Positions 16,060-24,685 of a stretch of 64,000 nt of DNA are shown piece by piece (position 1 is the stretch's first letter; the number at the start of each line of letters is the position of its first letter). Origin of the DNA: Methylobacterium mesophilicum SR1.6/6. GTDB lineage: Bacteria > Pseudomonadota > Alphaproteobacteria > Rhizobiales > Beijerinckiaceae. A program made the translations under genes and the position numbers. Location of the stretch: positions 3,739,447 through 3,803,446 of the forward strand of contig NZ_CP043538.1 of the NCBI RefSeq assembly GCF_000364445.2. The letters run 5' to 3'. The notes under the pieces were generated by a model. It was not told where the DNA came from. It did not search any database and was given only the letters and a program-made list of their open reading frames with translations.

Positions 16060-17988
16060 ATGAATGCCATGACTATCCATAATTCTCGCGCTTCTTTCAG
16101 GTTTAGCATCGCTTCCGCGTGGCCATTCCTCCTGCACGGTTTTCGGGTTGCTGCATCTGTTCTGGCCGCTTTGGCTGTTTCCTACAACTTAGCGCTCGAC
16201 AATGGGTTCTGGTCGGGCATCACCGCCGCTGTTGCCTGCCTGCCTAGCCTTGGAACATCGTTGCAAAAGGGACGCGTCCGGATCGCGGGTACTTTCGTTG
16301 GTGCGGTTAGTATCGTCGCGATAACAGCGATGTTCCCCCAGAACTGTTTCGCGCTTTTTGTGAGCGTGGCTCTCTGGTGCGGTCTGTGCGGGTTCGTTGC
16401 CAGCCTGCTAAGGAATTTCGGAAGCTACGGCGCGGCGCTCGCCGGCTTTACAGCAGTTGTCATCTTCACTGGCATCTTCGACGATCCGAACCACGCGTTC
16501 ATCCTCGCAATGACGCGAGCGCTTGAGATCAGCATCGGCGTGGCCAGCGCGGCCGCCATCCTAGTCGTCACAGATACCGGCGGTGCGCGGGAGCGCCTTG
16601 CCACAGCCTTCGCCGACATTGCATCCGCTGTCTCCATCCATCTGGATCTCCGGTTGCAAACCCAAGCTATGGACTCGGACGCGGCGGCCGCCCTCGTCAA
16701 GCGCGTGGTCGCGTTGGACAGCCGGCTCGACGAGGCATTCGGCGAGGAGCCGGACCTGCGTCGGCGGTTCGATGTTTTGCATGCTGGCATCGAGGGACTG
16801 TTTTCGGCCTTGGCCGCCGCGGAGGATATCAGCAATCTGGGAACCAGCCCGAGCCGGAACCCGACAGACATCCTCGTCGCTTGCTCCACATGGCAACCCT
16901 GGCTCGATGATCCGGCCGGCCTACGCGCCAGGTTTGCCGACGAAGCTCGCGACGTGGAAGGACACCCCGCTTCAAGCCCAGCCGAGTTGGCCGTCGCGGA
17001 TCGGACTGTTGCCGCCCTGACTGGGCTCGCCAAGGCCGCCAATGGCTTGACAGTTATCGTGGGAGACCGCGGGGAACCAGCGACGCGAGTGGGTGGTCGC
17101 TTCCTCGTGCCCGATGTCCTGCCGGCGTTGGTTGATGGTTTCCGTGCCGTCCTTGCGGTCCTCGCCGCAGAGGTCTTCTGGGTCGCGACCAACTGGTCGG
17201 GTGGCCAGGCCTGCGTCACCTTCACCATCGTGTCGGTTACAGTGTTCTCACCCTTGAGACACCGCGCGGTTTCGACCGCGTTCGACTACTGCCTCGGCAC
17301 TGCGGCCGCGTTCGTCCTGGCCTTGCTGGTCAACTTCGCTCTCCTGCCTGGCCTCGACGGCTTCCCGGCATTCTCCCTGGCACTTTCATGCCTACTCGTT
17401 CCCTTGGGCGGACTGAGCGCGACGCGCTGGCGCAAGGGCCTGACCGCCGCGCTGCTCATCAACTTCTTGGCCATACTCTCTCCGACCAACCCACCGGTCT
17501 ACGACCCCATCCAATTCTTGAATTCCGGTCTTGCCGTTGTCGCCGGGGCTGTCTTCGGCGTGCTCGCGATGCTGCTCGTCCCTTCTCTATCGACGACGAC
17601 GCGCGCTCACCGCTTGGTCGCGCTCTCGCTCCGCGACATGCGTCGTTTGGCGGTGCGGCGGCGCTGGATGTCACGGGCAGATTGGATCAGCCTGATCTCG
17701 TGCCGCCTGGAGGCGCTACCCGTGAGTGCCTCGTTGGAGCAGCGCTCGTCACTGCTCATGGCGATGTCGGTCGGCGGTGCCATCATCGACCTGCGGCAGT
17801 TGGGCGACCGTCCCGGACGCTTCGAGCATCTCGACCGAGGTCTCGCCGAAATCGGTGCCGGTCACAGTGCCAGCGCGCGCTACTGGCTAGGTCAGTTCGC
17901 CGGGGCGACGGATCCAAATGAGCGGCTATCGGGATCAATGCTCCAACGCCGGGCATCCGCGGAGCTAATCGCGGGAGCCTTGGCATGA
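16060..17988 (+). CDS. FUSC-family inner-membrane exporter (AaeB-like)
   Basis: A 642-residue FUSC family protein. These work with a periplasmic adaptor to expel aromatic carboxylic acids and similar compounds. Two halves each begin with a block of closely spaced membrane helices (about residues 20-175 and 355-515), separated by a cytosolic stretch. Typical segments are NGFWSGITAAVACLPSLGTS and WSGGQACVTFTIVSVTVFSP. The next two genes are the DUF1656 (AaeX-like) protein, starting within this gene's stop (ATGA at 17985), and the HlyD-type adaptor, so the full exporter set is present. The GTG at 16057 is an alternative start. Confidence 0.88.
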   Translation: MNAMTIHNSRASFRFSIASAWPFLLHGFRVAASVLAALAVSYNLALDNGFWSGITAAVACLPSLGTSLQKGRVRIAGTFVGAVSIVAITAMFPQNCFALFVSVALWCGLCGFVASLLRNFGSYGAALAGFTAVVIFTGIFDDPNHAFILAMTRALEISIGVASAAAILVVTDTGGARERLATAFADIASAVSIHLDLRLQTQAMDSDAAAALVKRVVALDSRLDEAFGEEPDLRRRFDVLHAGIEGLFSALAAAEDISNLGTSPSRNPTDILVACSTWQPWLDDPAGLRARFADEARDVEGHPASSPAELAVADRTVAALTGLAKAANGLTVIVGDRGEPATRVGGRFLVPDVLPALVDGFRAVLAVLAAEVFWVATNWSGGQACVTFTIVSVTVFSPLRHRAVSTAFDYCLGTAAAFVLALLVNFALLPGLDGFPAFSLALSCLLVPLGGLSATRWRKGLTAALLINFLAILSPTNPPVYDPIQFLNSGLAVVAGAVFGVLAMLLVPSLSTTTRAHRLVALSLRDMRRLAVRRRWMSRADWISLISCRLEALPVSASLEQRSSLLMAMSVGGAIIDLRQLGDRPGRFEHLDRGLAEIGAGHSASARYWLGQFAGATDPNERLSGSMLQRRASAELIAGALA

Positions 17989-18191
17989 GGTTCGCCGACC
18001 TTGATCTCCTCGGCATCTACGTCGCCCCCATCGTGCCTCTGATGATCGCGGCAGCCCTAGTGCTGTTCGTGGGTCTCCGCCTTGTCGAACGCTTCGGGTC
18101 GATGCCGCGCGTTTGGCACCCGGCGCTCTTCCACGTGGCACTTTACGTCGTCGTGCTGTCGCTCATCGTCATCGTCAAAGGGAGTTTGTAG
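17985..18191 (+). CDS. DUF1656 (AaeX-like) membrane protein
   Basis: A 68-residue protein with two membrane helices (GIYVAPIVPLMIAAALVLFV and HVALYVVVLSLIVIV) joined by a short basic loop. It matches the DUF1656/AaeX family, which is nearly always encoded between the FUSC permease and the HlyD-type adaptor of aromatic acid exporters. Its start overlaps the FUSC stop and its stop is 2 bases before the adaptor start. Confidence 0.88.
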   Translation: MRFADLDLLGIYVAPIVPLMIAAALVLFVGLRLVERFGSMPRVWHPALFHVALYVVVLSLIVIVKGSL

Positions 18192-18193
18192 TC

Positions 18194-19243
18194 GTGTCGC
18201 GATCCTCAGTTATGGTGCGGGAAGGCGACGCCTTCGCTCCAGCGGAGAACAGCGAAGAGCGCCTGCGTCCCATTCGCAACGCGCGCCCTTTCAGGATCGA
18301 ACCAATCCTGATGACCCTGGGCACGGCGTTCATCGCGGGTCTGCTCGGCTTCGGACTTTGGGAGAGCTATATGCTCGCGCCTTGGACCCGGGACGCGACC
18401 GTGCGCGCTTACGTCATCACGCAAACCCCCGAGGTCTCGGGGGAGATCGTGAACCTACCGGTCCACGCCGACCGGTTCGTGCACAAAGGCGATTTCTTGA
18501 TGGAGATCGACCCAACCGACTACGAAGTCGCGGTCAAGGGGGCTGAGGCGGCCGTCGCTGGCGCGAAGGCGGACCTTGAAGCGAAAAGGGCCCAGATGAA
18601 ACGGCGTGAGCAACTGGCCACCGGTGGCTACGTCTCGACCGAGGAGCAGCAGCGCTTTTCGTCGGGTGCGCTGATGGCGGAAGCGGCCGTCGATCAAGCC
18701 CAGGCGAACCTCATGCGTGCCAAGGTCAACCGGAGGCGGACACGCCTTGTCTCGCCCGTCAACGGCTACATCACGAACCTCACGGTACAGGCTGGAGATT
18801 ATGCGAGCGCTGGAAAGCGCGTCCTCTCCATCGTCAACTCTGACAGTTTCTGGATCGACGCTTACTTCGAGGAGACGCAGCTCGGCCGCATCCATGTCGG
18901 CGACCATGCTACAGCTGCACTCATGGGCAGGGAGGGCTTGCTCAAGGGTCATGTCGAGAGCGTTGCCCGCGGTATCGAGGTCGCCAACGCACAGGCAGGC
19001 GCTGCCGGCCTCGCGTCTGTCAATCCGGTCTACAGCTGGATCCGCCTCGCCCAACGGGTCCCAGTGCGGATCGCCATCGACGAAGTGCCGTCGAACATCG
19101 ATCTCGTGGTCGGACTGACCTCGACCGTTCAGGTCGAGGATGGTGCGAAGCCGCTCGCGACCGTTCGCGGAGTGCTCGCCAGCTGGGCAGATATGGCACG
19201 TGAACGCGTGCAGACGCTATTCCGTTCGCCCGGCACCCGTTGA
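18194..19243 (+). CDS. HlyD-type periplasmic adaptor of the FUSC exporter (AaeA-like)
   Basis: A protein of 343-349 residues. After a cytosolic start there is one membrane helix (ILMTLGTAFIAGLLGFGLWE), then a lipoyl half (VRAYVITQTPEVSGEIVNLP), an alpha-hairpin (about 120-190) and the second lipoyl half with RLVSPVNGYITNLTVQAGDY. This is the usual order for membrane-fusion proteins that link an inner-membrane exporter to the outer membrane. The start is GTG at 18194 or ATG at 18212. It ends the three-gene exporter operon and overlaps the end of the convergent LysR gene by 27 bases. Confidence 0.88.
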   Translation: MSRSSVMVREGDAFAPAENSEERLRPIRNARPFRIEPILMTLGTAFIAGLLGFGLWESYMLAPWTRDATVRAYVITQTPEVSGEIVNLPVHADRFVHKGDFLMEIDPTDYEVAVKGAEAAVAGAKADLEAKRAQMKRREQLATGGYVSTEEQQRFSSGALMAEAAVDQAQANLMRAKVNRRRTRLVSPVNGYITNLTVQAGDYASAGKRVLSIVNSDSFWIDAYFEETQLGRIHVGDHATAALMGREGLLKGHVESVARGIEVANAQAGAAGLASVNPVYSWIRLAQRVPVRIAIDEVPSNIDLVVGLTSTVQVEDGAKPLATVRGVLASWADMARERVQTLFRSPGTR

Positions 19244-20137
19244 TCCCCGACTGGTGCCAGACACATCCTTGGCGACCTCCAGGAACCCGGGCATGCACGG
19301 GTTCCTGTTCGCTGCTCGCCAAGCCAACACCTGCTCAACCATCGGGGCATTCCGCACATTTTTGAAGGCCGCGCCCTGGATGTGGGCGAGGCGCATCGAC
19401 TCTGGGACGAACGCAACTCCCAAGCCTGCGGCGACGAAATTGATGATGGTCTGCTGCAGGTATACCTCTAGCGCCACCTTCGGCGCGAACCCATCGGCTT
19501 GGCAGCGTCGAACGATGCCGTCGTGGAGATGGGGTGCCTGCTCGCGGGGGACACAGATAAAGTTCTCGTCCCGCAAATCAGCTATGCTGACACGCGTCGA
19601 TTGGCTAAGCCGATGATCTTGCGGGACTACGAGGTTCATCGGCTCGCGGGACAAGGTATACTGCCTGCTTCCTTTCGCCTCGATATCAGGGAAGGTAATC
19701 GCGAAATCGATCTTGCCTTCCTTAAGCTCCGTCTCGAGGACGTTCGGTAGCATCTCACGAACGGACAAGGTCACCTCAGGAAAGCGCTGCATGTACTGCA
19801 TCGTCAATTGCGGGACGACACTGTAGGCCGCGCACATCGTGAAGCCGACGCTCAATCCACCCTTTTGTCCGCGGCTGGTGGCGACCACGTTGCGTGTCGC
19901 CTGATCGGCAAGCCGCAACACGTCCCTTGAGTCATCCAGCAACTGCCGACCCGCAGCGGTGAGCGACACGCCCTTGCGGCCGCGGATGAACAGTTCGGCG
20001 CCGAGGTTCTCTTCGAGCAGCGCGATCTGACGGCTGAGCGGCGGTTGCGAGATGCCCAGGCGTTCGGCCGCTTGGCCAAAATGAAGGGTCTCCGCCAACG
20101 TGCAGAAGTACCGGAACTGGTTAAATGTGACGGTCAT
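19217..20137 (-). CDS. LysR-family transcriptional regulator
   Basis: A 306-residue LysR regulator. The N-terminal winged helix-turn-helix is clear (FNQFRYFCTLAETLHFGQAA and LGISQPPLSRQIALLEENLG), and the effector domain follows from about residue 90 (GGLSVGFTMCAAYSVVPQLT). It resembles the CatR/BenM-type group that senses aromatic metabolites. It converges on the exporter operon instead of diverging from it, so control of that operon is likely but not shown by layout. I start it at ATG 20137. Confidence 0.88.
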   Translation of the reverse strand: MTVTFNQFRYFCTLAETLHFGQAAERLGISQPPLSRQIALLEENLGAELFIRGRKGVSLTAAGRQLLDDSRDVLRLADQATRNVVATSRGQKGGLSVGFTMCAAYSVVPQLTMQYMQRFPEVTLSVREMLPNVLETELKEGKIDFAITFPDIEAKGSRQYTLSREPMNLVVPQDHRLSQSTRVSIADLRDENFICVPREQAPHLHDGIVRRCQADGFAPKVALEVYLQQTIINFVAAGLGVAFVPESMRLAHIQGAAFKNVRNAPMVEQVLAWRAANRNPCMPGFLEVAKDVSGTSRGSTGAGRTE

Positions 20138-20342
20138 CTCTGAGGGCAGGGCACAACTCCGGCCGGACGGCCAATAGGGTGTTCCATAGCTCGAACAGAC
20201 GCTACGCGACACCAAACAGAACGCCTAGGGTAGCGATCCAACTGCGGCTTATCAGACCCAGGAACGACCCGCCCAAGCGGACGACCACGCCCTCATCATC
20301 AGAAGATGAGTGAGAGCGCGGCACAACTGTCACGTGCGGAGC

Positions 20343-20618
20343 TTACTTACCACCGCTGCCGGTGGAGCCGACGCGTGAGGGCTGACCCTCGTTGCCGGCA
20401 GCAGCAGAGTCAGCCGAGATAGCATCGGCGGCTCGACCCGTTGGCGAATAGGTGAAAGCCTGTTCGTCCCCGGTCGATCCCGTGTGCCGACTGATCACCC
20501 CAGGGCTCCCGGGAGGCACGATGACTGTCGTCGATGTCGGCGTCTCGATCACAGCCTGGGCATAGGCTGCGGTGTGGAGCGTGACTGCAACGATGGCAGT
20601 GACGATGATCTTAGTCAC
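20343..20618 (-). CDS. Small secreted Gly/Ser/Thr-rich protein, paralogue of 4161-4433
   Basis: A 91-residue protein with a signal peptide (MTKIIVTAIVAVTLHTAAYA) and a low-complexity mature part. It shares the order PPGSPGV, GSTG, PTGRAAD, AAGNEGQPSR and a Gly/Lys end with the protein at 4161-4433. The two are on different segments of the window. Probably periplasmic; function unknown. Confidence 0.6.
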   Translation of the reverse strand: MTKIIVTAIVAVTLHTAAYAQAVIETPTSTTVIVPPGSPGVISRHTGSTGDEQAFTYSPTGRAADAISADSAAAGNEGQPSRVGSTGSGGK

Positions 20619-20998
20619 GATGTACTCCTGGTCGCGTCAACTCACGCAACAAGATCTGGATAGTCGCTACAATGCCGTCCAATACGTAATTCCATCGATT
20701 TTGATACCTTTTCTGGATGACATCGCGGGTAGAACAGATGATATCACGCGCCTCTCAGCTGCTATGTCCGAGTCGCGATGACGAGCTTTGCCGGACCGCA
20801 AGCTGCATCTTAAGGAAAACATCTGATTTTGTATCCGGGTCGCATTTACTCATTCGCCTCCGCAGTCAGGCTTCATTCAAAACCGGTATCAAGATCGTTT
20901 CGTTTACGCATTGGACGGTGAGGTCAAGCATCTACTACTGCTACGGAATAGCCAAAAAAGCACGATGGTGCCGGCACATCCCGTTCCGATGCTCATCC
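20619..20998. other. Gene-free stretch
   Basis: About 380 bases of lower GC content between the secreted protein and the next plus-strand gene. Open frames through it are out of character for coding sequence. It should hold the promoter of the secreted protein on the minus strand; nothing else is visible. Confidence 0.35.
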
Positions 20999-21505
20999 AT
21001 GACCGACACGACGACTCGTCTCGCAAATAGCGACCTCACTTCGGCTTCTGCGTCCGCCCTTAAGTCCCTGATCAGGTGCATGCGTGAAGCAACCCATGTC
21101 TTGGCCAGACATGCCGGTGGTGGCGTGACGGCGCTGAGTGACGCCATACCCGCAGCCCATGCAAGCGCGGACTCGATCCACTCACGCTCGCAACGCAGTG
21201 AGGTAAACTGCACGAGATCACGCTCTCCGCTCAGCGACGCTGCCGGCCATATCAGCTCACAACGGGCAAGGATCGAAGAGCTTATCGCGCAAAGCTTCGG
21301 TTGGGGACCAGTCAACCAAATGACGGTCGAGCAGGAAATTCGGGTACAGGATGCGGCCGTCGAGGCGATATTAGACTGGGAAAGGGCAAAAGTTCGAAGC
21401 CCTGACTTGGTAGCGAGTACTCCCCTCCAGGCTGGCTTACAGCGATACTTTCACCTGTACGCAACCTACCACGACGAACTGCAGGCAGACTTGCCCCGAA
21501 CGTGA
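20999..21505 (+). CDS. Hypothetical protein
   Basis: A 168-residue soluble, Ser/Ala-rich protein starting MTDTTTRLANSDLTSASASA. The second half is more ordered and helical (SQRARIEELIAQSFGWGPVN, then VQDAAVEAILDWERAKV). The opposite strand is also open here, so coding strand and start are uncertain. I favour this strand for its regular C-terminal half. No family is recognised. Confidence 0.35.
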   Translation: MTDTTTRLANSDLTSASASALKSLIRCMREATHVLARHAGGGVTALSDAIPAAHASADSIHSRSQRSEVNCTRSRSPLSDAAGHISSQRARIEELIAQSFGWGPVNQMTVEQEIRVQDAAVEAILDWERAKVRSPDLVASTPLQAGLQRYFHLYATYHDELQADLPRT

Positions 21506-21665
21506 CCAGCCTGTTGCTCGCCGGAAATGACGACACTGATCCCTGGAAGCGGCGGAGCACAGTGACGGCTGGGAGTTGAGGTCACCAGTGCTCCCAGATC
21601 GATCGGCAAGCAGGCTTTCTGCTGAAGCCCATCGTTTTGACACCGTGAGATGGCGGGCAACGAAA

Positions 21666-21687
21666 GGGCCAACCCGAAGGCTGGCCC
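21666..21687. terminator. Possible terminator hairpin between convergent genes
   Basis: GGGCCAACC and GGCTGGCCC pair with one G-U around a CGAA loop. It lies between a plus-strand gene ending at 21505 and the minus-strand MFS gene ending at 21772. T tracts are weak. Very similar hairpins occur at 30481 and 53452. Confidence 0.45.
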
Positions 21688-21771
21688 TCATCACGGAAGC
21701 CCCGTATCACGACCTGGACCACCATACGATGCCGCATAGGAATGATGGCTCAGATCTACTTAGATGTGAAG

Positions 21772-23091
21772 TTACCGGTTTACCGCTGACTTGGACAGCA
21801 GCAGAACGCATGAGCCGCCGATTAGAAGACAGATCACAACAAATATAAGCCCCAAGTTTGTTGAGCCAGTTTGGCTCTTCACATAACCTAATAGGAAAGG
21901 GCTTATGAAACCAGCCAGGCTCCCGACCGAATTGATTAGTGCAAATCCGGCCGCCGCTGCGTGCCCACTGAGCATCATCGGAGGAATGACATAGAACTGC
22001 GGGATACAAGTGATGATACCCGCCGTCGCCACCGTCAGACCACCTACCGCCAACATCGGTTCATGCGAAAAGATCACACTGACAAGCAGTCCAAGGCCAC
22101 CCGCAAACGCAGGTATGGCAAGATGCCACCGCCGTTCCCTCATCCGGTCTGAATTGATACCAACCAAACACATCGTCACGAGCGCCGCCGTGTAGGGAAG
22201 TGCGGTCAGAAATCCCACCGCGAGTGGATCGATAATACCGCTCTGAACGATTATGCTCGGCAGCCAAAAACTTACTGCATATAGTCCGATTGTGAAGGTC
22301 ATATACAAAGCACTAAGAAGCCAGGTCTTCCGGTCCTTCAGACCTTCACGAATTGTATGCACTTGCTTAACGCTGGCCTCGCGGTCCTGATCCGCGGCAA
22401 TAATCGATTTTTCTTCATCGCTCAACCACGTTGCACTTTTAGGATCGTTATCGAGCCAATACAGGCAGAAAAATCCGGCAAGGATACTCGGGAGCGCTTC
22501 GATCAAGAAGACCCATTGCCAGCCACTAAGACCACCCACTCCACCAAGCCCGTGAAGGATCCATCCTGAGAGTGGCGCGCCGATCATGCCTGCGATCGGG
22601 ATACCAGCCATGAACAGTGAAGTAGCTTTCCCCTTGTAGGCTGCAGGGAACCAGCAATTTAGGTAGTATAGAACGCCAGGAATGAAGCCAGCTTCAGCTG
22701 CGCCTAACAGAAATCGCATGAGATAGAACATACTTTCGCTGTGGACGAACATCATGCCACCAGAAAGTAATCCCCATGTGATCATAATCCGTGCAATCCA
22801 CATCCGCGGACCGGCTTTTAATATGATAATATTGCTCGGAATTTCGAATAGAAAGTAGCTTAGAAAGAATATTCCGGCGCCAAGTCCGTAGACTGTATCT
22901 GAAAATCCCAGCTCACTCTGCATGTTGAGCTTGGCGAACCCGACGTTAATACGATCTAAGTAAGAAAACACATAGCAGAGAAGCAAAAATGGAATAACAC
23001 GTTTATAGACGCGATCGTAAATCTTACCGTTATGTCGGATAGTTATACCTTGGCTGGACGCATCCAGGTGGGTCAGTCCTATGGCGCTCAT
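21772..23091 (-). CDS. MFS transporter, ACS (anion:cation symporter) family
   Basis: A 439-residue, 12-helix major facilitator carrier. KRVIPFLLLCYVFSYLDRIN near the N-terminus and FLLGAAEAGFIPGVLYYLNC in helix 4 are typical of the ACS family, which moves organic anions such as tartrate, phthalate and hydroxy-aromatic acids with protons. GGAGGA precedes the ATG at 23091. A 14-bp motif shared with the oxygenase promoter lies 85 bases upstream, so it is probably controlled by the GntR regulator at 23596 and imports the substrate of the oxygenase at 24686. Confidence 0.88.
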   Translation of the reverse strand: MSAIGLTHLDASSQGITIRHNGKIYDRVYKRVIPFLLLCYVFSYLDRINVGFAKLNMQSELGFSDTVYGLGAGIFFLSYFLFEIPSNIIILKAGPRMWIARIMITWGLLSGGMMFVHSESMFYLMRFLLGAAEAGFIPGVLYYLNCWFPAAYKGKATSLFMAGIPIAGMIGAPLSGWILHGLGGVGGLSGWQWVFLIEALPSILAGFFCLYWLDNDPKSATWLSDEEKSIIAADQDREASVKQVHTIREGLKDRKTWLLSALYMTFTIGLYAVSFWLPSIIVQSGIIDPLAVGFLTALPYTAALVTMCLVGINSDRMRERRWHLAIPAFAGGLGLLVSVIFSHEPMLAVGGLTVATAGIITCIPQFYVIPPMMLSGHAAAAGFALINSVGSLAGFISPFLLGYVKSQTGSTNLGLIFVVICLLIGGSCVLLLSKSAVNR

Positions 23092-23175
23092 GAGCGGCGC
23101 TCCTCCATGGTTTCACGTATCGCTGGCAGCGACGACGAGACATGCGACCACCCTGGCGGATCCGGGCACGATTCG

Positions 23176-23189
23176 CATACCGTATACGA
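23176..23189 (-). promoter_or_regulatory. Candidate GntR operator before the MFS gene
   Basis: CATACCGTATACGA is the exact reverse complement of TCGTATACGGTATG at 24559-24572. The core CGTATACG is palindromic, as expected for the TNGTATACNA-type sites of FCD-group GntR regulators. It lies 85 bases upstream of the MFS start, in the 504-base gene-free region between the MFS and GntR genes. Confidence 0.65.
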
Positions 23190-23595
23190 TAAACGGCGAA
23201 TTCGACCTGCGCAAGGCTGGAATGCTTCCAGGTCGCAACTCCCTATTGTTATTGACGAATGGCGTTTCTCAGCATACAAAACTTAGTGTTTGTTATCGAA
23301 AGCCACTTGGCCTCGAAGCTTGGGCCAAAGTAGTTTTCTTCTTGAGCAAACAAGAGGCAATCGCGGTTGTATTCCGAATGCAATCAGGTTGTCTGATATG
23401 AGCGGGCGAAGGATTGTGAGCAACCGATCACGTCTGAACTAACTGTAAAGTTATAAAATGATGGCCTATAGCCAGATAGATTTCTTTGGCCGCCCAAGGT
23501 CGTTGTTTTTGAATAAGTCGCAGAAATCGCAACGTAAGGAAGCTTGAGGTGTTTGATCAGATGAACATCGGGTCTTACAAAAAGAAAAGAAATCA

Positions 23596-24282
23596 GTGAA
23601 ACCGCCCATGTTGACTGATCTGGTATACCAACACATTTTAACGTCTATTATCGACTGCACGTTGATGCCCGGTCAGCGGGTGGTGCAAGATGACCTCGCC
23701 GCAAGCCTAGGCGTGTCACGTGCACCCGTGAGCCATGCGCTGCAGCTGCTTAAATACCACGGCATGCTGCAGGAGGCAGGTGGCAAAGGATTGGAAGTTG
23801 CACCAATTGAGCCAAATCGACTGCGCGATCTTTTCCAGGTGCGCGCAGCTTTAGACAGCACTGCAGCGCGACTCGTCGCTGAGCGCGTCATGAACAACTC
23901 GGTAACAGAAAGCGAGTTGCAGCCCATTATCGAGGCCATGCAACATGGCGACCTTCTCGACGACAAGTGTGTCATGTCTGATCGAGTGAAGGCGGACATC
24001 GATTTTCATAAAGCAATTTATCACTCGTCTGGCAACGGTTCTATTGCTGAGACTATGGCGCCTCTTTGGCCACATCTTCAGCGCGCCATGGTCGTTGTAC
24101 TCGCGCCTAACCGCGCCATTAGCCGCGTCTGGCGCGAACATAAGCAGATACTCGATAGCATTCTTGCGGGCGATCCAGAGGGGAGCGAAAGATCGGCACG
24201 GCGCCATGCTTTGAGTGCTGGGGTTCAAACAGAAGCTTTCTTGCGGCATGGTGCAACGCATGTGAATGGACAGAAGGATTAG
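23596..24282 (+). CDS. GntR-family regulator, FCD subgroup
   Basis: A 228-residue repressor-type protein. The N-terminal winged helix-turn-helix (about 5-70) includes GQRVVQDDLAASLGVSRAPV. The FCD effector domain follows, with RLRDLFQVRAALDSTAARLV, a DIDFHKAIYHSSGN motif and WREHKQILDSILAGDPEGSE; the Asp and His residues there usually bind a metal and an organic acid ligand. The start is GTG at 23596. Matching operators flank the gene, one before the MFS gene and one before the oxygenase, so it probably controls substrate uptake and oxidation together. Confidence 0.88.
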   Translation: MKPPMLTDLVYQHILTSIIDCTLMPGQRVVQDDLAASLGVSRAPVSHALQLLKYHGMLQEAGGKGLEVAPIEPNRLRDLFQVRAALDSTAARLVAERVMNNSVTESELQPIIEAMQHGDLLDDKCVMSDRVKADIDFHKAIYHSSGNGSIAETMAPLWPHLQRAMVVVLAPNRAISRVWREHKQILDSILAGDPEGSERSARRHALSAGVQTEAFLRHGATHVNGQKD

Positions 24283-24558
24283 CCAAATCCTTGGAACCCT
24301 TTAACATACCTAAGTGACATATTCGACTTACTATTTCTTTTTACTTTATCATTGATATTCCCGTCGTCCTCGCATTCAGTAGCTAGGCGATGCTTTTTTC
24401 ACTTCTTTCTTCGCTTGCCGCTTTGACAGGTGCTGGCATTATACCAGCCTTCGTCTGATTTCGTTGGCCAGTCAAGAAAACTGCTGATTTCCCGGAAACC
24501 ACCTTGAGCAACCCAACCGCCAATCTGGACGGGTTCAAACGTGCCTTGCTATCGGTTT

Positions 24559-24572
24559 TCGTATACGGTATG
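24559..24572 (+). promoter_or_regulatory. Candidate GntR operator before the oxygenase operon
   Basis: TCGTATACGGTATG, matching 23176-23189 on the opposite strand in all 14 positions, lies 114 bases before the oxygenase start. The flanks are partly shared (TTT before, GA shortly after). It sits in the 403-base gene-free region after the GntR gene. Confidence 0.65.
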
Positions 24573-24685
24573 TGAAGTCGCCTACGGTGCCTAATCGCTA
24601 TGCCGATGCCGCAAGGGTAGCCGGAGCGGGGCGGGGAATGAGTGCGCCGGGTGAACGGCCGTGCCCCATCGTTGGAGGAAATTTG

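Noticed and set aside
20941..21315. A 124-residue minus-strand alternative to the gene at 20999-21505
   Set aside because: Both strands are open. The plus strand has a more regular helical C-terminal half, so I kept only that, at low confidence.
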